This document shows positions 1-12,452 of a stretch of 64,000 nt of DNA, piece by piece. The stretch's first letter is position 1, and every line of letters begins with the position of its first letter. The notes beneath the pieces were generated by a model that was given only the letters and a program-made list of their open reading frames with translations, made no database searches and was not told where the DNA came from. The position numbers were made by a program, and so were the translations under genes. The stretch comes from Dirofilaria immitis (Eukaryota > Nematoda > Chromadorea > Rhabditida > Onchocercidae). Where the stretch lies: NCBI GenBank assembly GCA_024305405.1, contig JAKNDB010000092.1, positions 3,439,501 to 3,503,500 of the forward strand, written 5' to 3'.

Positions 1-351
1 CTAAAGAATTATTTCTTGCCGTATCATGAAACAGCTCTAGCTATTGTTCATCCATATATTAATGTAAAATTTGATTTCTTACTATTGAACTTCTGAGTAA
101 TTAGAAAAGATCACAGAATCGTATTTTCCATTGCCTTCCGAAAATGGAGAAAAGATGCGGGGATAATTATTTTTGTGTTATTATTGTATACTAGCTGAAC
201 ACATGGCATAGAGGCTTCAAATATGTAAGAAAATATTAGGAATGGGATAAGCAAAATGATACGGATTATTTGAAGAGAATCATTTCTACAAGTGATGAAA
301 GAGAGATAAATTGTTCAATGATTAAGAAATATACAAAAGTGCAGATTTTAC

Positions 352-393
352 CTATAAAATTCTGGTATCATCCGCAAACTTGTCATTGAGTAG
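352..393 (-). mobile_element. possible reverse-transcriptase remnant (LINE-like)
   Basis: Read on the minus strand this short stretch gives LLNDKFADDTRIL before a stop. The FADD core with Lys before it and Thr after it is the usual form of the catalytic palm motif in non-LTR retrotransposon reverse transcriptases. The surrounding 200-600 bp is somewhat less AT-rich than its flanks and has no open frame, as expected for an old, decayed element. The match is one motif only, so chance cannot be excluded. Confidence 0.25.
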
Positions 394-1156
394 ACAATAG
401 AAACTTCAAAAGATTTGGCGATCTGACGTCTAGTTTGATAAGGCACATAGTTTGAATGGCACTTAACATACAGCTCCCTTCTACCAAACTAGAGGAGATA
501 CATCTCAATCTAGTCTTCTTCGAATTTTGCAGGATAAATAGGTTGCACGAGAAACTAATTGGTTGTCTTCACGGAAAGCAGTAATGATCGGCGCGATTAT
601 AATGTATTCCATTTTATAGTAATAGTTTTATTCGTACAATAAATCGGATAAAAGGAAAGCATTTGTTATTAACAAAATATGATCAAACTGGCTTAATGAT
701 TCTTTTTTAAATCATAAATTTATATAAAAAACTATGTATGCGACATGGAAATATATTTTTCATTATAGTATTAATATTTACAGCAGATAAGAGACAAAAA
801 TGGGCCTTTGCTAATTAAATTTCAAAAATCAATTTAAAAATTAAAATTTGGAAAAGTCAAAGATCGACGTAATATCATATAATAGATGATGGAAAGTCAA
901 AATCGTTTAACTCTACATGGTATTATCATCTATGAAAGTTTAAAATAGTATCAGCTAGTATCACAATTATTCTATGGTTTTGAGGCAAATGTTATACAGA
1001 TTTTTGTTTGCTATAAGTTAGAGAATTTTAATGGTTAAGCGCTGTTCAATCATATTTACAATACTTTTCAGATTATCAAAAATATTTGATAGTCATCATA
1101 ATTTTGCATCTTTATCAGTATTTAAAGCCTTATTAGTATCCAGGTGCTGTTCATAG

Positions 1157-1926
1157 ATGTGGACAATGATCACAACTTCTGATTGGGCCACCTGCACAAT
1201 TGGACCCGAATTATCAGGTATTCAAAACCTAACGGGCACATCTTTACCAGCATTTCCTGGCTGTTCTGGTGGATCGATCATTCTTGATGCACTAAAACGT
1301 TTGGTGTATCTAGTTCTCCAAGTTGTCCGAGTGAACCTGATGGTTCTTGTGGCCCTCTTAGTTGTTCTTTCTCGATTATTTCACCTGATGATTCCGGTGG
1401 TCTCTTATTCTTTAAATAATTATTGAAACACCAAAAAAACGAAATAACGAAAATTTTATTATTTTATTATTGTTGTTACAATTTACTAGGCATTCTAAGT
1501 GTGCCAGGAATTTGACTACGTGTTCATGGAGGACCTCGTAGAGTGCCTTCTCTTACATATCTATTTAATCCTGGTTTTCCGGTGAACCTTAAACCCAGGT
1601 TTACCTACCACACCGGTAGACATCCTCACAATCAAAATACCATTCCTAAATTTAAGCATCTTACTAGGATACTACCGAAGTAAAATAGTGTCAGAATTTC
1701 AAAAATATTTGAAAAACACTGATTTTACTTGTGTTATAAGAAGAGAACGTCCGTTAATATAGCTAGAAAAATCTTTTCCTGGATACCCCGGTTTACTGTC
1801 TTTGCTATCCTTACCATCTAATCCTAGAGGCCCAGATTCGCCAGATGTAAAAACTGCATATCCGCAATAAATCGATGCTTGTTGCTTGTTATGCTTTAAA
1901 AATGTATGAGTTTCATTAGAGCTCAT
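1157..1926 (-). pseudogene. decayed cuticle-collagen gene
   Basis: On the minus strand, scattered Gly-X-Y pieces appear in collagen order but in shifting frames with stops. The 5' part (about 1926-1750) reads GESGPLGLDGKDSKDSKPG then YPGKD, i.e. a Gly-X-Y stretch in which several Gly have become Ser, after a Cys-containing segment (YCGY). The middle part (about 1660-1500) gives GKPG and a frameshifted PGLN-type remnant. The 3' part (about 1400-1157) gives PPESSGE, RGPQEPSGS and PGNAGKD and finishes SCDHCPHL-stop; CDHCP is typical of the C-terminal cysteine block of nematode cuticle collagens. There is no usable start, no intact reading frame and no clear splice sites. It is not simply a copy of the collagen at 49961-53888, whose C-terminus is different. 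The collagen identity is well supported; the parent gene is unknown. Confidence 0.72.
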
Positions 1927-2631
1927 TGCACCTGCTCTTTTTTTTCGTAATATTCCAGCTGATTTTACAAGATACTAAATTAGAAATTTTATTCTTAAAT
2001 AATGATAAATATTTCTCAGAGCATTTTAGAGATTATTTCTATTTTCATTTCTATTTCGTTTGCATTCTTATCGAATATTATTCAAAATAACTATCCAAAA
2101 TTTTTTACCATACAAAGTTTTTATTTTTTACTTCGTATGGTATCACAAAACTTATAGAAAGTAAAACTTATAATAATAATAATATCTGATTTTCATCATG
2201 AATTTTTGAAGTTATTCTAGGCATTAAAATTGAATCAATATATGGATTGTGATAAGATCAGTATATAGCTTATGGTATTGTTAATTTAATTATACGTAAA
2301 TCAACCTGATTACACTGTATACTTTATTTTTATGCATTTCGAAAATGTTGCCATTTTTTCATCGATTATCAAAAGTAGAAAATTACTTGTATACGAGTTA
2401 TTTCCACCAAATATTACCAGATGTTAATCGACAAAATTCTACTTTGTTTTCCATCATTCACTGCATATGTTATAAGTGATTGTATAATATTAGCACCGAT
2501 ATAACACTTATCAAGGTTGCTACAGTTGATATTGTTATATCCATCGTAATTAATGGTTAATTTTTTAAAAGAATTAGTAAATTTATAATATTGTATGCAT
2601 ATAAAGTTACATCTCAATGTGAACGTTAATC

Positions 2632-2902
2632 ACCTATCTGACCCGTCTTGAAACACGGACCAAGGAGTCTAGCATATACGCAAGTTATTGGGTAGTAAAC
2701 CTAATTAATAAAAAGCATAATGAAAGTAAAGATTATTCTAAATATAATTGATATGTGATCTATATACATACATACATATATATGATGTATATAGCGTAAC
2801 ATAACCCCGTTCATATTGTTTTATTACAATAGGGCGGAGGTAGAGCGTATATGCTGGGACCCGAAAGATGGTGAACTATACCTGAGCAGGATGAAGCTAG
2901 AG
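2632..2902 (+). rRNA. 28S rRNA gene fragment (truncated, dispersed copy)
   Basis: Two blocks are close to universally conserved eukaryotic large-subunit rRNA in sense orientation. The first, at about 2638-2690, contains GACCCGTCTTGAAACACGGA followed by CCAAGGAGTCTAGCATA. The second, at about 2831-2900, contains GCTGGGACCCGAAAGATGG, TGAACTATACCTGAGCAGG and ATGAAGCTAG. The AT-rich stretch between them corresponds to a variable expansion segment. After 2902 the expected conserved continuation is missing, so the copy is truncated. The upstream AT-rich bases (from perhaps 2480) may be more of the preceding variable domain, but I cannot prove that. It is not a functional rRNA gene: it is isolated, short, and carries substitutions at conserved sites (for example GGGCGGAGG and GCATATACG). 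Confidence 0.9.
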
Positions 2903-5900
2903 TTTTATCATACTTTTTGTTTTACCTGAAAAAGGAGAGTTTTTTTCGAGAAAATGCAAAAATTTAACAAATACAAAATTTCGTGAAGCAATTTTAGTTA
3001 AATATGTCGCATTCAATAGTTGACAATGCAAAATTCATTCAATTTGCTATAATTTAATTCCAAATTAACACATCTCATTTGCATACAATATCTGCATGAC
3101 GAGAATTACTATTTCATATTTAACAAGTAATAAACTTAATTTATATTGTAATAAAATAATTGTAAATATATAAGCTTTTTATTTTATGAATACTAACGCA
3201 TATATCATATTCGATATATCATGATAGAAAATCTATTACTCTTAATTCATATAAAACCTTTAATATAAATCATTTAATCAAAATAAAATTTTATAATACA
3301 ACCATGCATTCGGTTTTATTAAAATCAAAATAGAAATTCCAATGTAACAATAAATAAATAAGTATGTAATCGATCAGTTGAAAGATCAAAAAAACATAGT
3401 AATAAAAATAAACAACAATAATAATAATAGAAAGTTGTGTTTTCGTTGAGTTTATGAAATAATAATTAGCATCTGACTAATGAATTCAAGCGAAGAACGA
3501 TTTTAATTAATTATAAGATTATATAATAATACTAATAACTGTCAAAGAATGGATAAGAAATAGTTACAAAATGATTTCTTTTCTTAGAAAAAAATTACAA
3601 TTAATAATTATAGCAAAAAATGAACAAATAATTGAATATGGGAATAGCATTTTATTTTAGATTAATCTGATAAATTTATAAACAAAATTATAAATTTATC
3701 TGAATAATCAATAATCAGTGATTACGATATATTTTTGCATTGATAATAACAAATTAATGGCATCAAAATAGAGTGAATGGACTAAATTATATGAAGAGCA
3801 TTATCAACCTTTTCATTATTTATTTTAATTCATTCTTTCCTTCGGTTATAAATCATATTATAGGCAATTAACTCTAATAGTCGTCAAATTGTGAATCAAG
3901 AAGAAGAGAAAAGATTCTAAAATTTAGAAAATATAATTCATTCTTGATTGCAACAGAATTTTGGATGGATCAAATTCAACAATTAGAGTTTCCATGTCAT
4001 CATTCAATGACAGTAATTGTAAATAAAATTCAGCAATTCATAAAGGGCTTTTCAAATTCTTCCAAACATTTAAAAATGTTGCTAGAAATAAAAATTAATT
4101 ATTTAATAGAATGAAAAATATTTATATATTTTTTGTAGTTTTTTATCTTTAAGTTAATGATTGCTATAGTTTGATGTTCACTAACTAATAATATTCAAAT
4201 ATAAAATGAAAATATTTTAGTTAAATTGAGCAAAGTTATAATGAAATAAATAATAACATAAACAAACACATTTTTTTCAATTAATTTTTTTCTTCTCAAA
4301 TTGTAATTTAAATTATATGCAAAAATGTGCATAAGTGTATATCTTAAAATCTGAATATAATAATATACATATCACTTGAAGTCACAAAAGAATTAAAATC
4401 TCTTTAATATAATGAAATAAGCATACAAATTATAAATTTAAACGGTAATTAGTTATTTTCGGCATTATTAAATACTCGAAAGCAGAAATCAATGACTTTT
4501 AATAATTTTCTCCAACAAATTTATATATTTATTTTTTCATAGGTTAATAAATTACAATAAATTATCAAAAATTTTTTATAAAAAGTTATCGCAAACAAGA
4601 TTTGTTCCCAATTAAGTATTCACATGGAATATTGTATTACTTTGATACAATTTTGTTAAATTTGAATTTGGTTAAGAATAAGTCATTAATTTAATCCTTT
4701 ATCAAATTTTTATCAAAATAAGATTGCAGAATAGAACAAAATATGTCTATATCAATAAGGAATATGTTACAAAAAAAAAATGCTTTATGAAAATATTTTA
4801 GAAAATACGCATCCATCAATTTTCCTTATCTGGAAAAATCATTGTCATAAGAATTTTTGCTAATAAGAAGAAATTTTTCAAAAATAAAAATAAGAATTTA
4901 GCATACTAATATTTTGGTAATATTTATAAGAAATTTCAGTTCTCATACATTTTAAAATAAATAAATTAGGCGAATTTTTATAATAAACAGTTACTTATGG
5001 ATATAATTTTTACAAATGTATTTCTAACCTAAAAATAAAAGGAATAAACCGTTCAAAAAAACTATTAAAGAAATTTTTGGGCAGATTAAAAATATTCCTA
5101 AAATTGGATTAGTTACTCGATAAAATTAATACAAAATAATTGAAGTTTAATTAATAATTTAGATTAAAAACAGAATTATTTAATTATATTTAAAAATTGA
5201 CTTGCACATCGCATTTAAAAACTATTTAGAAATTAATTTTTCCATATAATTAATATTCCTTAAATTATTATCCACTATTATTAATCCATTCTTTGTAAGT
5301 AGAATGTGAAAAGAATTTACTCAAAATAATAGCTGATATAATAATCATTTCTAACAGATTAGTAAGTTGATATTTCTCCAAAAACAACAAAAAATTTTGG
5401 TTTCTCTGCTAGCATTAGTAATAATGTTTCTATATTATTGGATATAAAATTAAATAATTAATTGATTTAATCTGCAAATGATGACAATAAATTTTTCGTA
5501 GATTCCAGAATTATTATTGATCGAAAAAGAAGATATCGATGAGAAGTGAAAAAGAAAATTAATGGATTCATTAAAATTTGTGCCATATTTGTAATAAAAT
5601 GGTAAAAGTGGTTTCAAACAGTTTGATAGGATAAGAAAAAAACAAATGATTGAACTGATTAGAATTCTTAAAAATCTATACAAATGCTTCTTTTTCAGAA
5701 ACATTGATCATTCGATCTTATTGTTTATCTTCCAGTTCTTTACTTTCGATTTTCCTAAATCGATTTTAAATCAATTAAGCTGAAAATTATTACAAAACTA
5801 TTTATTTTTATTATGATAACTTTGAAGAGTAATCTTTTTTTTCAATTAAGGTTCATTACGTCATTATGTACTATATACTAAATTAGTATTTAGGAAAGTG

Positions 5901-6650
5901 AAGAAACGAAAGAAAAATTCACACAATTTTCCGAGTAAATTTTTTTCCCGCAATTTTTCAATCAAATCTTTATTTATGCTAAATTATTTTATAACAAAGT
6001 TTCTGACTTCATATTTGAAGAAAAAATAAGAGAAGGAAAGACTTTTTTTGACAAATTGCTTTAAAAAAGTTATTTTGCTTAATTATCATAGTCTTATCAT
6101 TTTTAATCTCTGATAATAGACATTTATGATTGATAACTACAGTTTTTTCACACATTTATCGTTTTCTTTATTAATTTATTCTATAAAATCATTTGTTTTC
6201 ATTTTAATTAATCAGTCACTTAATTTAATTTCCATCAGATAATGGTAATTCTTATCAAATCATTAAAATTTCTCAAGTATTCTATGCAAATCATTTTTTC
6301 CTATTTTTCAGTTTTTTTGGGAATTTTTAGTTAAAAATTGTTGCATTTATTCATTTTTGAAAATTAAAAGGGTTTCAACAATCTGATAAAATGTAATAAT
6401 TATGATAAGATGAGCAGAAAAAAAATGAAAGAAAGTAATTTACATTGCCTTATGAATTACATTTACATTTCTTGAAAAAAAAAAATGGATGAATTAGAAA
6501 TGAATAAAATGGTCACAAAATTCATCAAAAATTAAAATTTTGGTTGCATCATTAAATGAGCAAAATAATATCAAGTCATAGATTTAATTCAAAATTTTCT
6601 GAAGGATAAAATGAAGCATTAAGATGATAAAATTAATTAGGCTTTGAAGA

Positions 6651-6734
6651 ATCACAGCTGATCTCTTTACTGCTATCGATATACCCAATGACATTTTATC
6701 CAATCCCTGCTTCAATAACGTTTTGACATTTTGA
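6651..6734 (+). mobile_element. possible hAT/CGG-binding-type transposase scrap
   Basis: A 27-residue frame reads ITADLFTAIDIP then NDILSNPCFNNVLTF and a stop. The pattern hydrophobic-x-x-IP-x-x-x-L-x-NP-x-F resembles the short motif found in many hAT-derived proteins. It lies in a locally less AT-rich patch (6640-6960) with no further supportable frame. Tentative. Confidence 0.22.
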
Positions 6735-6866
6735 TGGGTGCTTTACGTGAATATCGGTACAAATAATGATTATAGATGAATCTGAGATATGTTCATGACT
6801 AAAGATAAGAACGAAGCAGCGACTAATTAACGGAAGAAGAATAAGTACGGTGCAGAAAAAGTATCA

Positions 6867-6945
6867 TATCAATATTGGTGTCGGTTAATAGATTGACGTA
6901 GAATCATTCTAATTCAGCATTGGTGCCGATTAATAGATTGCTGTC
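6867..6945 (+). repeat. imperfect 46-bp tandem duplication
   Basis: The segment ATTGGTGTCGGTTAATAGAT starting near 6874 recurs as ATTGGTGCCGATTAATAGAT starting near 6919, a spacing of about 46 bp, with two substitutions in 20 bases. Two copies only; no function can be assigned. Confidence 0.6.
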
Positions 6946-9900
6946 CAACCATTTCCGTTTCAGTGTTTAGTTGTTGTTGGTCTTATAGCAAATGGGAATT
7001 AATTGGAAAATCTAATTTGAAAGCCTTTGGAACTAATATCATTTTTCTATATGTGTTTTTGTTTTATCCATTTTTCATTTCTTTTGTCCAGTTTGCTCTT
7101 TTCGGATTATTGAAATCCTTCCCGGAGCTTCCGGAAATCGGGAAAAATTTAAATCGATTTTGCTCGAAATATGAAAAGATAACTATCGTAATAGATAGCT
7201 TTTTTCCTTAAAATTTAAGAAGATATCGTGCAGATGCTGTAATCGTAATTGTTATAGAGTGGTTCAATGAACATTATGATCTCCCAGATTCTATTATGAT
7301 CAGTTTATCATTTTATCACTAAAATGCAACATCCGCTAAATTAATTTTATCATTTAACAAAATAATAATAAACAAATTGTTAATATTTTGAAATTTTGTT
7401 GTGGAAAATATCAATCTTGAAAATTGAGATAAAGTGAGTAAATAAATGAACTATTGCTATCACAATTTACTTCCAAACATCATTCTTAGCTTAAAACAAT
7501 TGAAATTATTCATCAGTACATATGACATTCGGGAATGATGTTTAGAGATGCGGAAATACGAATTAGTATTCAATTATAATTCTAAATATAAAAAATTTTC
7601 TCAAATTACAAACGTACTTTTTAACCGTTCTTCGAAAATAATACAAATCTAAAAATATTAACGTAGATTGACATACCATTATCTTTGAAATAAATTGATG
7701 GAATGAATTATTTTTGTAATTTTAATACAAATATATACTATAATAAACTTCACTGCCGAAACTTTTCGGCATAAATTGAATTTTATATTTTAATACTCTT
7801 TGAAGGAAGAAATTTATTACTTCTTTTCTTTTGATAAATTTATTATTTTCAGCAAAATTGCAGGATTTTTTTCTGAAGGAACCGACTTTTTTAAATTTGA
7901 AAAATTTTCGAAGGAAGCTTTTCAAAAAAATATTTAAAAAATTTAAAAGAAAAGAGAAAAGATTCTTTTTTCAAAAATTTCAAAAATCAAAGGATAATTT
8001 ACAGCAGACAAAAAAATTTAGAAAGAAAATTTGTTAATATAAATATTTTGAACCAAATGTTAATATTTTAGATAAATTGAAAACAAATTATATAGGAAGA
8101 ATTTTTAAAATAATTTCTACAGAATATGCGTAATGAAAAGTGAATTTTTTTATTTCTAAAATTTATAAATTTGGTGTCGTTTAACTTTTTGAACTTTAGG
8201 ACTTCAATTTTTTTATAATTTTTGTAATATCAAGTTTCTTTATTGGATTTTTGACAAAGATTTGAAAACGAAGATTTGAAAAAACTATCATTTTTGATGT
8301 AATCATTTTATTGCTATGTATTTTTATCATAATACTAAATGTGAAAGATAAATAAGATAATTAATGAATATAATTTCATTCACTCTTAGTAAATCATGCG
8401 ATTTCGATACGAAAGCTTATAAATGTTTATTTTGTTAATTTAGTGATATTCCTATATTGAAGATTGCAATTTTTTTATCATTAAAATCGTACATATATTA
8501 ATCCGATTTACTTTTTATGAGACATTATTGTAAGAAAAATTGTTTATTCAGTAAACAATTATTGATAGTCTATTTCCATCTATTTTATGCTTTTTTAAAG
8601 AAATTATTATTGTTATCAGTTGAATTGATTATTTATCGAAGTGATAAGTGCCTTTTATAAGTACATATAATTTTACAAATTTTGCGAAATAGCTGAAGAA
8701 AACAAAGTGCAATAGATGAATATAAATTAATTACTCGTAATTTTTCTCAATCAAATTATTTAAAATCAATGGAATTTTGTGATTAATTTAGAATAGTCTA
8801 AATTTAAATAAATATCCTAATAATAATGCAAATATTTTGATTTATTTTATTCATCAATTCTATAAATTACTTAAATGGAAAAGTTTGTCAAAAAAAATGC
8901 AGAAGATATGGAGTAAACGTTTTAAAAAAAAAACTAATTAAAAAAATTAAAAAAATTAAAAAAAAATTATTAAAAAAAATTTTTTTAAAAAAAAAAAAAA
9001 AACATTAAAAAAATAAACTAATCGATTACTTCTATATAAAATCGAAAAAATTTGATCAGTTATATCAAATATTATTAATTATATGTTAAAAAAAAATGTT
9101 GCATTTGTACGAACTATTCAGTTTCTATTAATCTGATCCTATTAATTAGTATCATGCTTAATTTATTAGCGGTTATTATATTTAATTGATTGATGTTGAT
9201 GCTCAGGTAGAAATGTACATCACTTTTTCTGGTTTTTTTTCTACCAATATACATCAGTACATTTGTACTGTATCCCATTGTTTGCTGTAAAAACTGCAAT
9301 GAAGAAAAAGTAAGACGAATGGATAACAAAGAGATTTTTATCAAAATCGAAGATGCAGTATGCTTCTCGAAATCACAATAAAAACGTTATGTTAAATTTC
9401 AAATTAAAATTTTTTGCATCTATTAAAATGAAATTCATAAAATTTATTTTCATTGTAACAAAAACAAAGAAGTTAATAATTTTCGGAGTTTTCTAAGTCA
9501 ATAATATGAGCTCGTCAAAATTAATACTTCTCAATAATATGGCCTGATTTCTTGACTTATTTTACATCGAAACATTTTTTGTCGTAATCATAGATTTGAA
9601 CTTTTCTTTAAATGCAAATTTATGTTTGATAAATTTATCAGCATGCCTCTAAGTATATTATCCATTTAAGAAATTTAAAAGGTTATGTAAATTTTCATTA
9701 TTTCATTCTTTTTTGATAAAATAATAAATGGATCGTATAATGAAAATGATCAATAATGTGAAATAAATCAATTGAAAGACTGCTTTAAATAAAAAAAAAC
9801 TTAACTACCGAGTTATTCTTGACTATTTTTTCCTCCTGCAAAAAAAATAAAAGAAAGAAAAAAGGAATAATAAATTATGTGTAACAAAATAAATTTAAAT

Positions 9901-10512
9901 CTTTTAGAATTGTTTTCTGACACTAAAAGAAACTTCATTGTTCCAATTTTTTTATTTTTAAAATTTGAAAAGCAAACTTTGTTACTAATGTAAAGAATAA
10001 TTTTTATTTCAAATAATAATAAATGGAATTATGTCAATTTATTAATATAATTTTAAGAAAAATAAAGCGATAAAAATAAAAATGATTAATTATATGAGAG
10101 TGGAATCATTTGAAAGAAATTTTTTTTTTTTTTTTTGTTTATGCTACTATTTATTTGGGCAGAAATTTCGTTCATTTTCATTCAATTGTATTCGTTTTCA
10201 GTTGATTACAAAATATCGAAAATAAATTGGATACAAAGCAAAATATCGCAGACAATTAAAAATGAAAAAATGTGATGGACGTAATGGAATCTGAAATGAG
10301 TAAATTATTTCACATTTATCAACAATATAGAAATATATATTTGTATGCACACGTCATATAACAAACAAGACTTATGAGAAATATAGCAATCAGAATTTTC
10401 GGCTTTTTTTTTTTTGATAAAAATTCATTGGCTATAAAATAAAAACAAAATTACTTCCCTATTAAATAAAAAATTTCGAAAAAAATTATGAAATATTTTA
10501 TTAAATATCACT

Positions 10513-12421
10513 TCAAAGAGATCGTTCTTTTATTGTTGTATCAGAATTATGATTTTGTTCCTTCAAATAATTATGACATTTAGCTGCAACGATCCATGAC
10601 CATGTAGAAATTACTATACCAACAAATATACTAATAGTCATTAGTATTTGATCTGAAATTAGATAAAATTATGTAAAATTTTATCAAATGTTTTCAATAA
10701 AAGAAGGAATAGTTACGATAGTTACATTTTTCGAAAATTTAATTGACATCTTTGGTTAATTAATTATTTATCAAAAATATGAATGAGAAGGAGAGGAAGA
10801 ATGGAAAGAATTTTTTGATTAATTAAAACAGATGATTCCATTGATTGCTTGAGTAATATTTATTAATTATTATAGAATTAAGAAAGAATTTTAAAATTGA
10901 TATTATAAAAAATAAAAATGCATAATTTCTAAACTGACCAAATTTCCTATTGAATGTTTGTTTCTTATATGTTATTGTATAATATATCGTATAAATAGCC
11001 AAAAGAAAAAACCTGCACATTGTGCTATCTGAAAATAAATTTAAAATTTGAAAATAGAAGGGAGTGAATAAAAATTTTATTTATCTGAAAGTGCTTTGTA
11101 GTTATTTATTTTTATTTTTTTAAAATAATTCATGTGTAAGTGAGTAGATCTAGATGTTGCTTCCTTCTTTTTTTTCAATTTTTAAATTTTAAATTAGCTT
11201 ATCAAAAATTTTCAAGCCAATATTATTAATATACATTAAACATGATGCTTTTTATTTTGTTATTATAATATGATCAATAAAGACTATTGTATATTTAATT
11301 TGTCAATTTTTTTCAATCCTCACAAATATTAAATATCATTATGCATACAGTAATATTTCCAAATAAATATTACAATAAAAACTGAAAGTTCATAACAAAT
11401 TTTATATTAAATTAAAGATAAGTTATATGTAAATTATTGGTTATTTGCAAAAATAAAATTTAAAATCAAAAAAATTGAAATTATATTAAAGTGTTCAATG
11501 ATCAATCTACGCATTATGTCTTGTTCTTTCCTTTTTTTTTAAAAATGATAATCAAAAATGTCACTGTTAAGATAAGCGTAATCAATCTTGCTATTCTTTG
11601 CAGTAATTGATCTTAAAAATCTTAAAATATAATAATTTTACATATAGTATTGATTTCATTTTATTTTTACTTATTGTAAAAAAAAATTTTAGTAATCAAA
11701 AAATCAAATAAACAAAAGGTCAATTAAAATAGTTTTAATTATTATCCATTTATATGCTATTAAAAGTAAGTTCCATTTTAATAATTTCATTTTCATAAAA
11801 TTTTTTCTGCTAATATTCAAAATATGTTATACGTAAAGTAACAAACGGAAATAGCAATGAATGGGATTAATAATGTCGGCTTTTCATAATATAAAGCATA
11901 AAAATTATCGTAGCGGCAATTGTATTTGCGATAATCAATATAACGTCAAGTAGAAAATTCACGGAATAAACGCCAAAGCACATGCTGACTGTATTAAAGG
12001 CACATAATATCAAGGCTGATGTTGCCACATATAATGTTGCCATCTGAAATATATTTCATTTAAAAAAAATCAATACTTTATATGGTTCATTATTGTCGTA
12101 CAAAAAAATTATTAATTATTATCTATAAAAAGAAAGATTAAAGAAATTACGATTAATATTTCGCTAAATTTATTTCATCATTTTTGATCAGCAAAAAGGA
12201 TGTGATATAAAAATGAAAATGAAGGCATTAAATTTGCTTTGACTAAAAACGCTTAATTTTATAATCAAATGGTTGAAATTTCAATTCAAACTAAAATTTA
12301 AACTATTTTTAAGAAGTACTTTAATGTGAACGGTACCACCGCAGCATCGATGACTAGACCGGGAATCACCATCGTATTCATCGGTAAAAAGTATTTGACA
12401 CGGCATACCTAAACACCTCAT
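10513..12421 (-). CDS. LAPTM4-like lysosomal transmembrane protein, with an in-frame stop
   Basis: Likely a small multi-pass membrane protein of the lysosome-associated LAPTM4 family. Proposed exons, minus strand: 12421-12320 (starts MRCLGMPC, ends RCCGGTVHIK), 12043-11833, 11611-11565, 11028-11013 (a 16-nt microexon, weak), 10652-10513 (ends KERSL-stop). All phases agree and the total is 516 nt (about 171 residues, shorter than the usual 220-230). Family clues are the N-terminal RCCG...H(I/V)K/R block just before the first membrane segment, an LLFPF segment after the second, and a last membrane segment followed by KCHNYL. A stop upstream of the ATG and an acceptor at 12450-12452 support the start and suggest trans-splicing. 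A TAA at 11867-11869 interrupts exon 2 between KSRHY and SHSLLFPF, although the homology continues in the same frame. It may be a pseudogene, a sequence error or a null allele. Exons 3 and 4 use weak donors and are uncertain. Confidence 0.5.
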
Positions 12422-12452
12422 CTTTTAGGAAGATGATATCGTATTCAACCTG

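Larger units (their letters stand above)
2903..10512. other. AT-rich stretch without a recognisable gene
   Basis: No exon with both convincing splice sites and protein-like composition was found on either strand. The short open frames (for example around 5450-5704, 7722-8037 and 9114-9344) are Phe/Ile/Lys/Asn-rich products of AT-rich DNA. Poly-A/T low-complexity tracts occur at about 8925-9005 and 10118-10137. Two small items inside it are listed separately. Confidence 0.6.

Noticed and set aside
1..96. Open frame ending LLLNF-stop at the left edge (LKNYFLPYHETALAIVHPY...)
   Set aside because: Plausible composition but only 31 residues, truncated by the window edge, with no motif or splice site.
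6963..7211. Hydrophobic 82-residue open frame
   Set aside because: Membrane-like composition is common by chance in T-rich DNA; no splice sites or family match.
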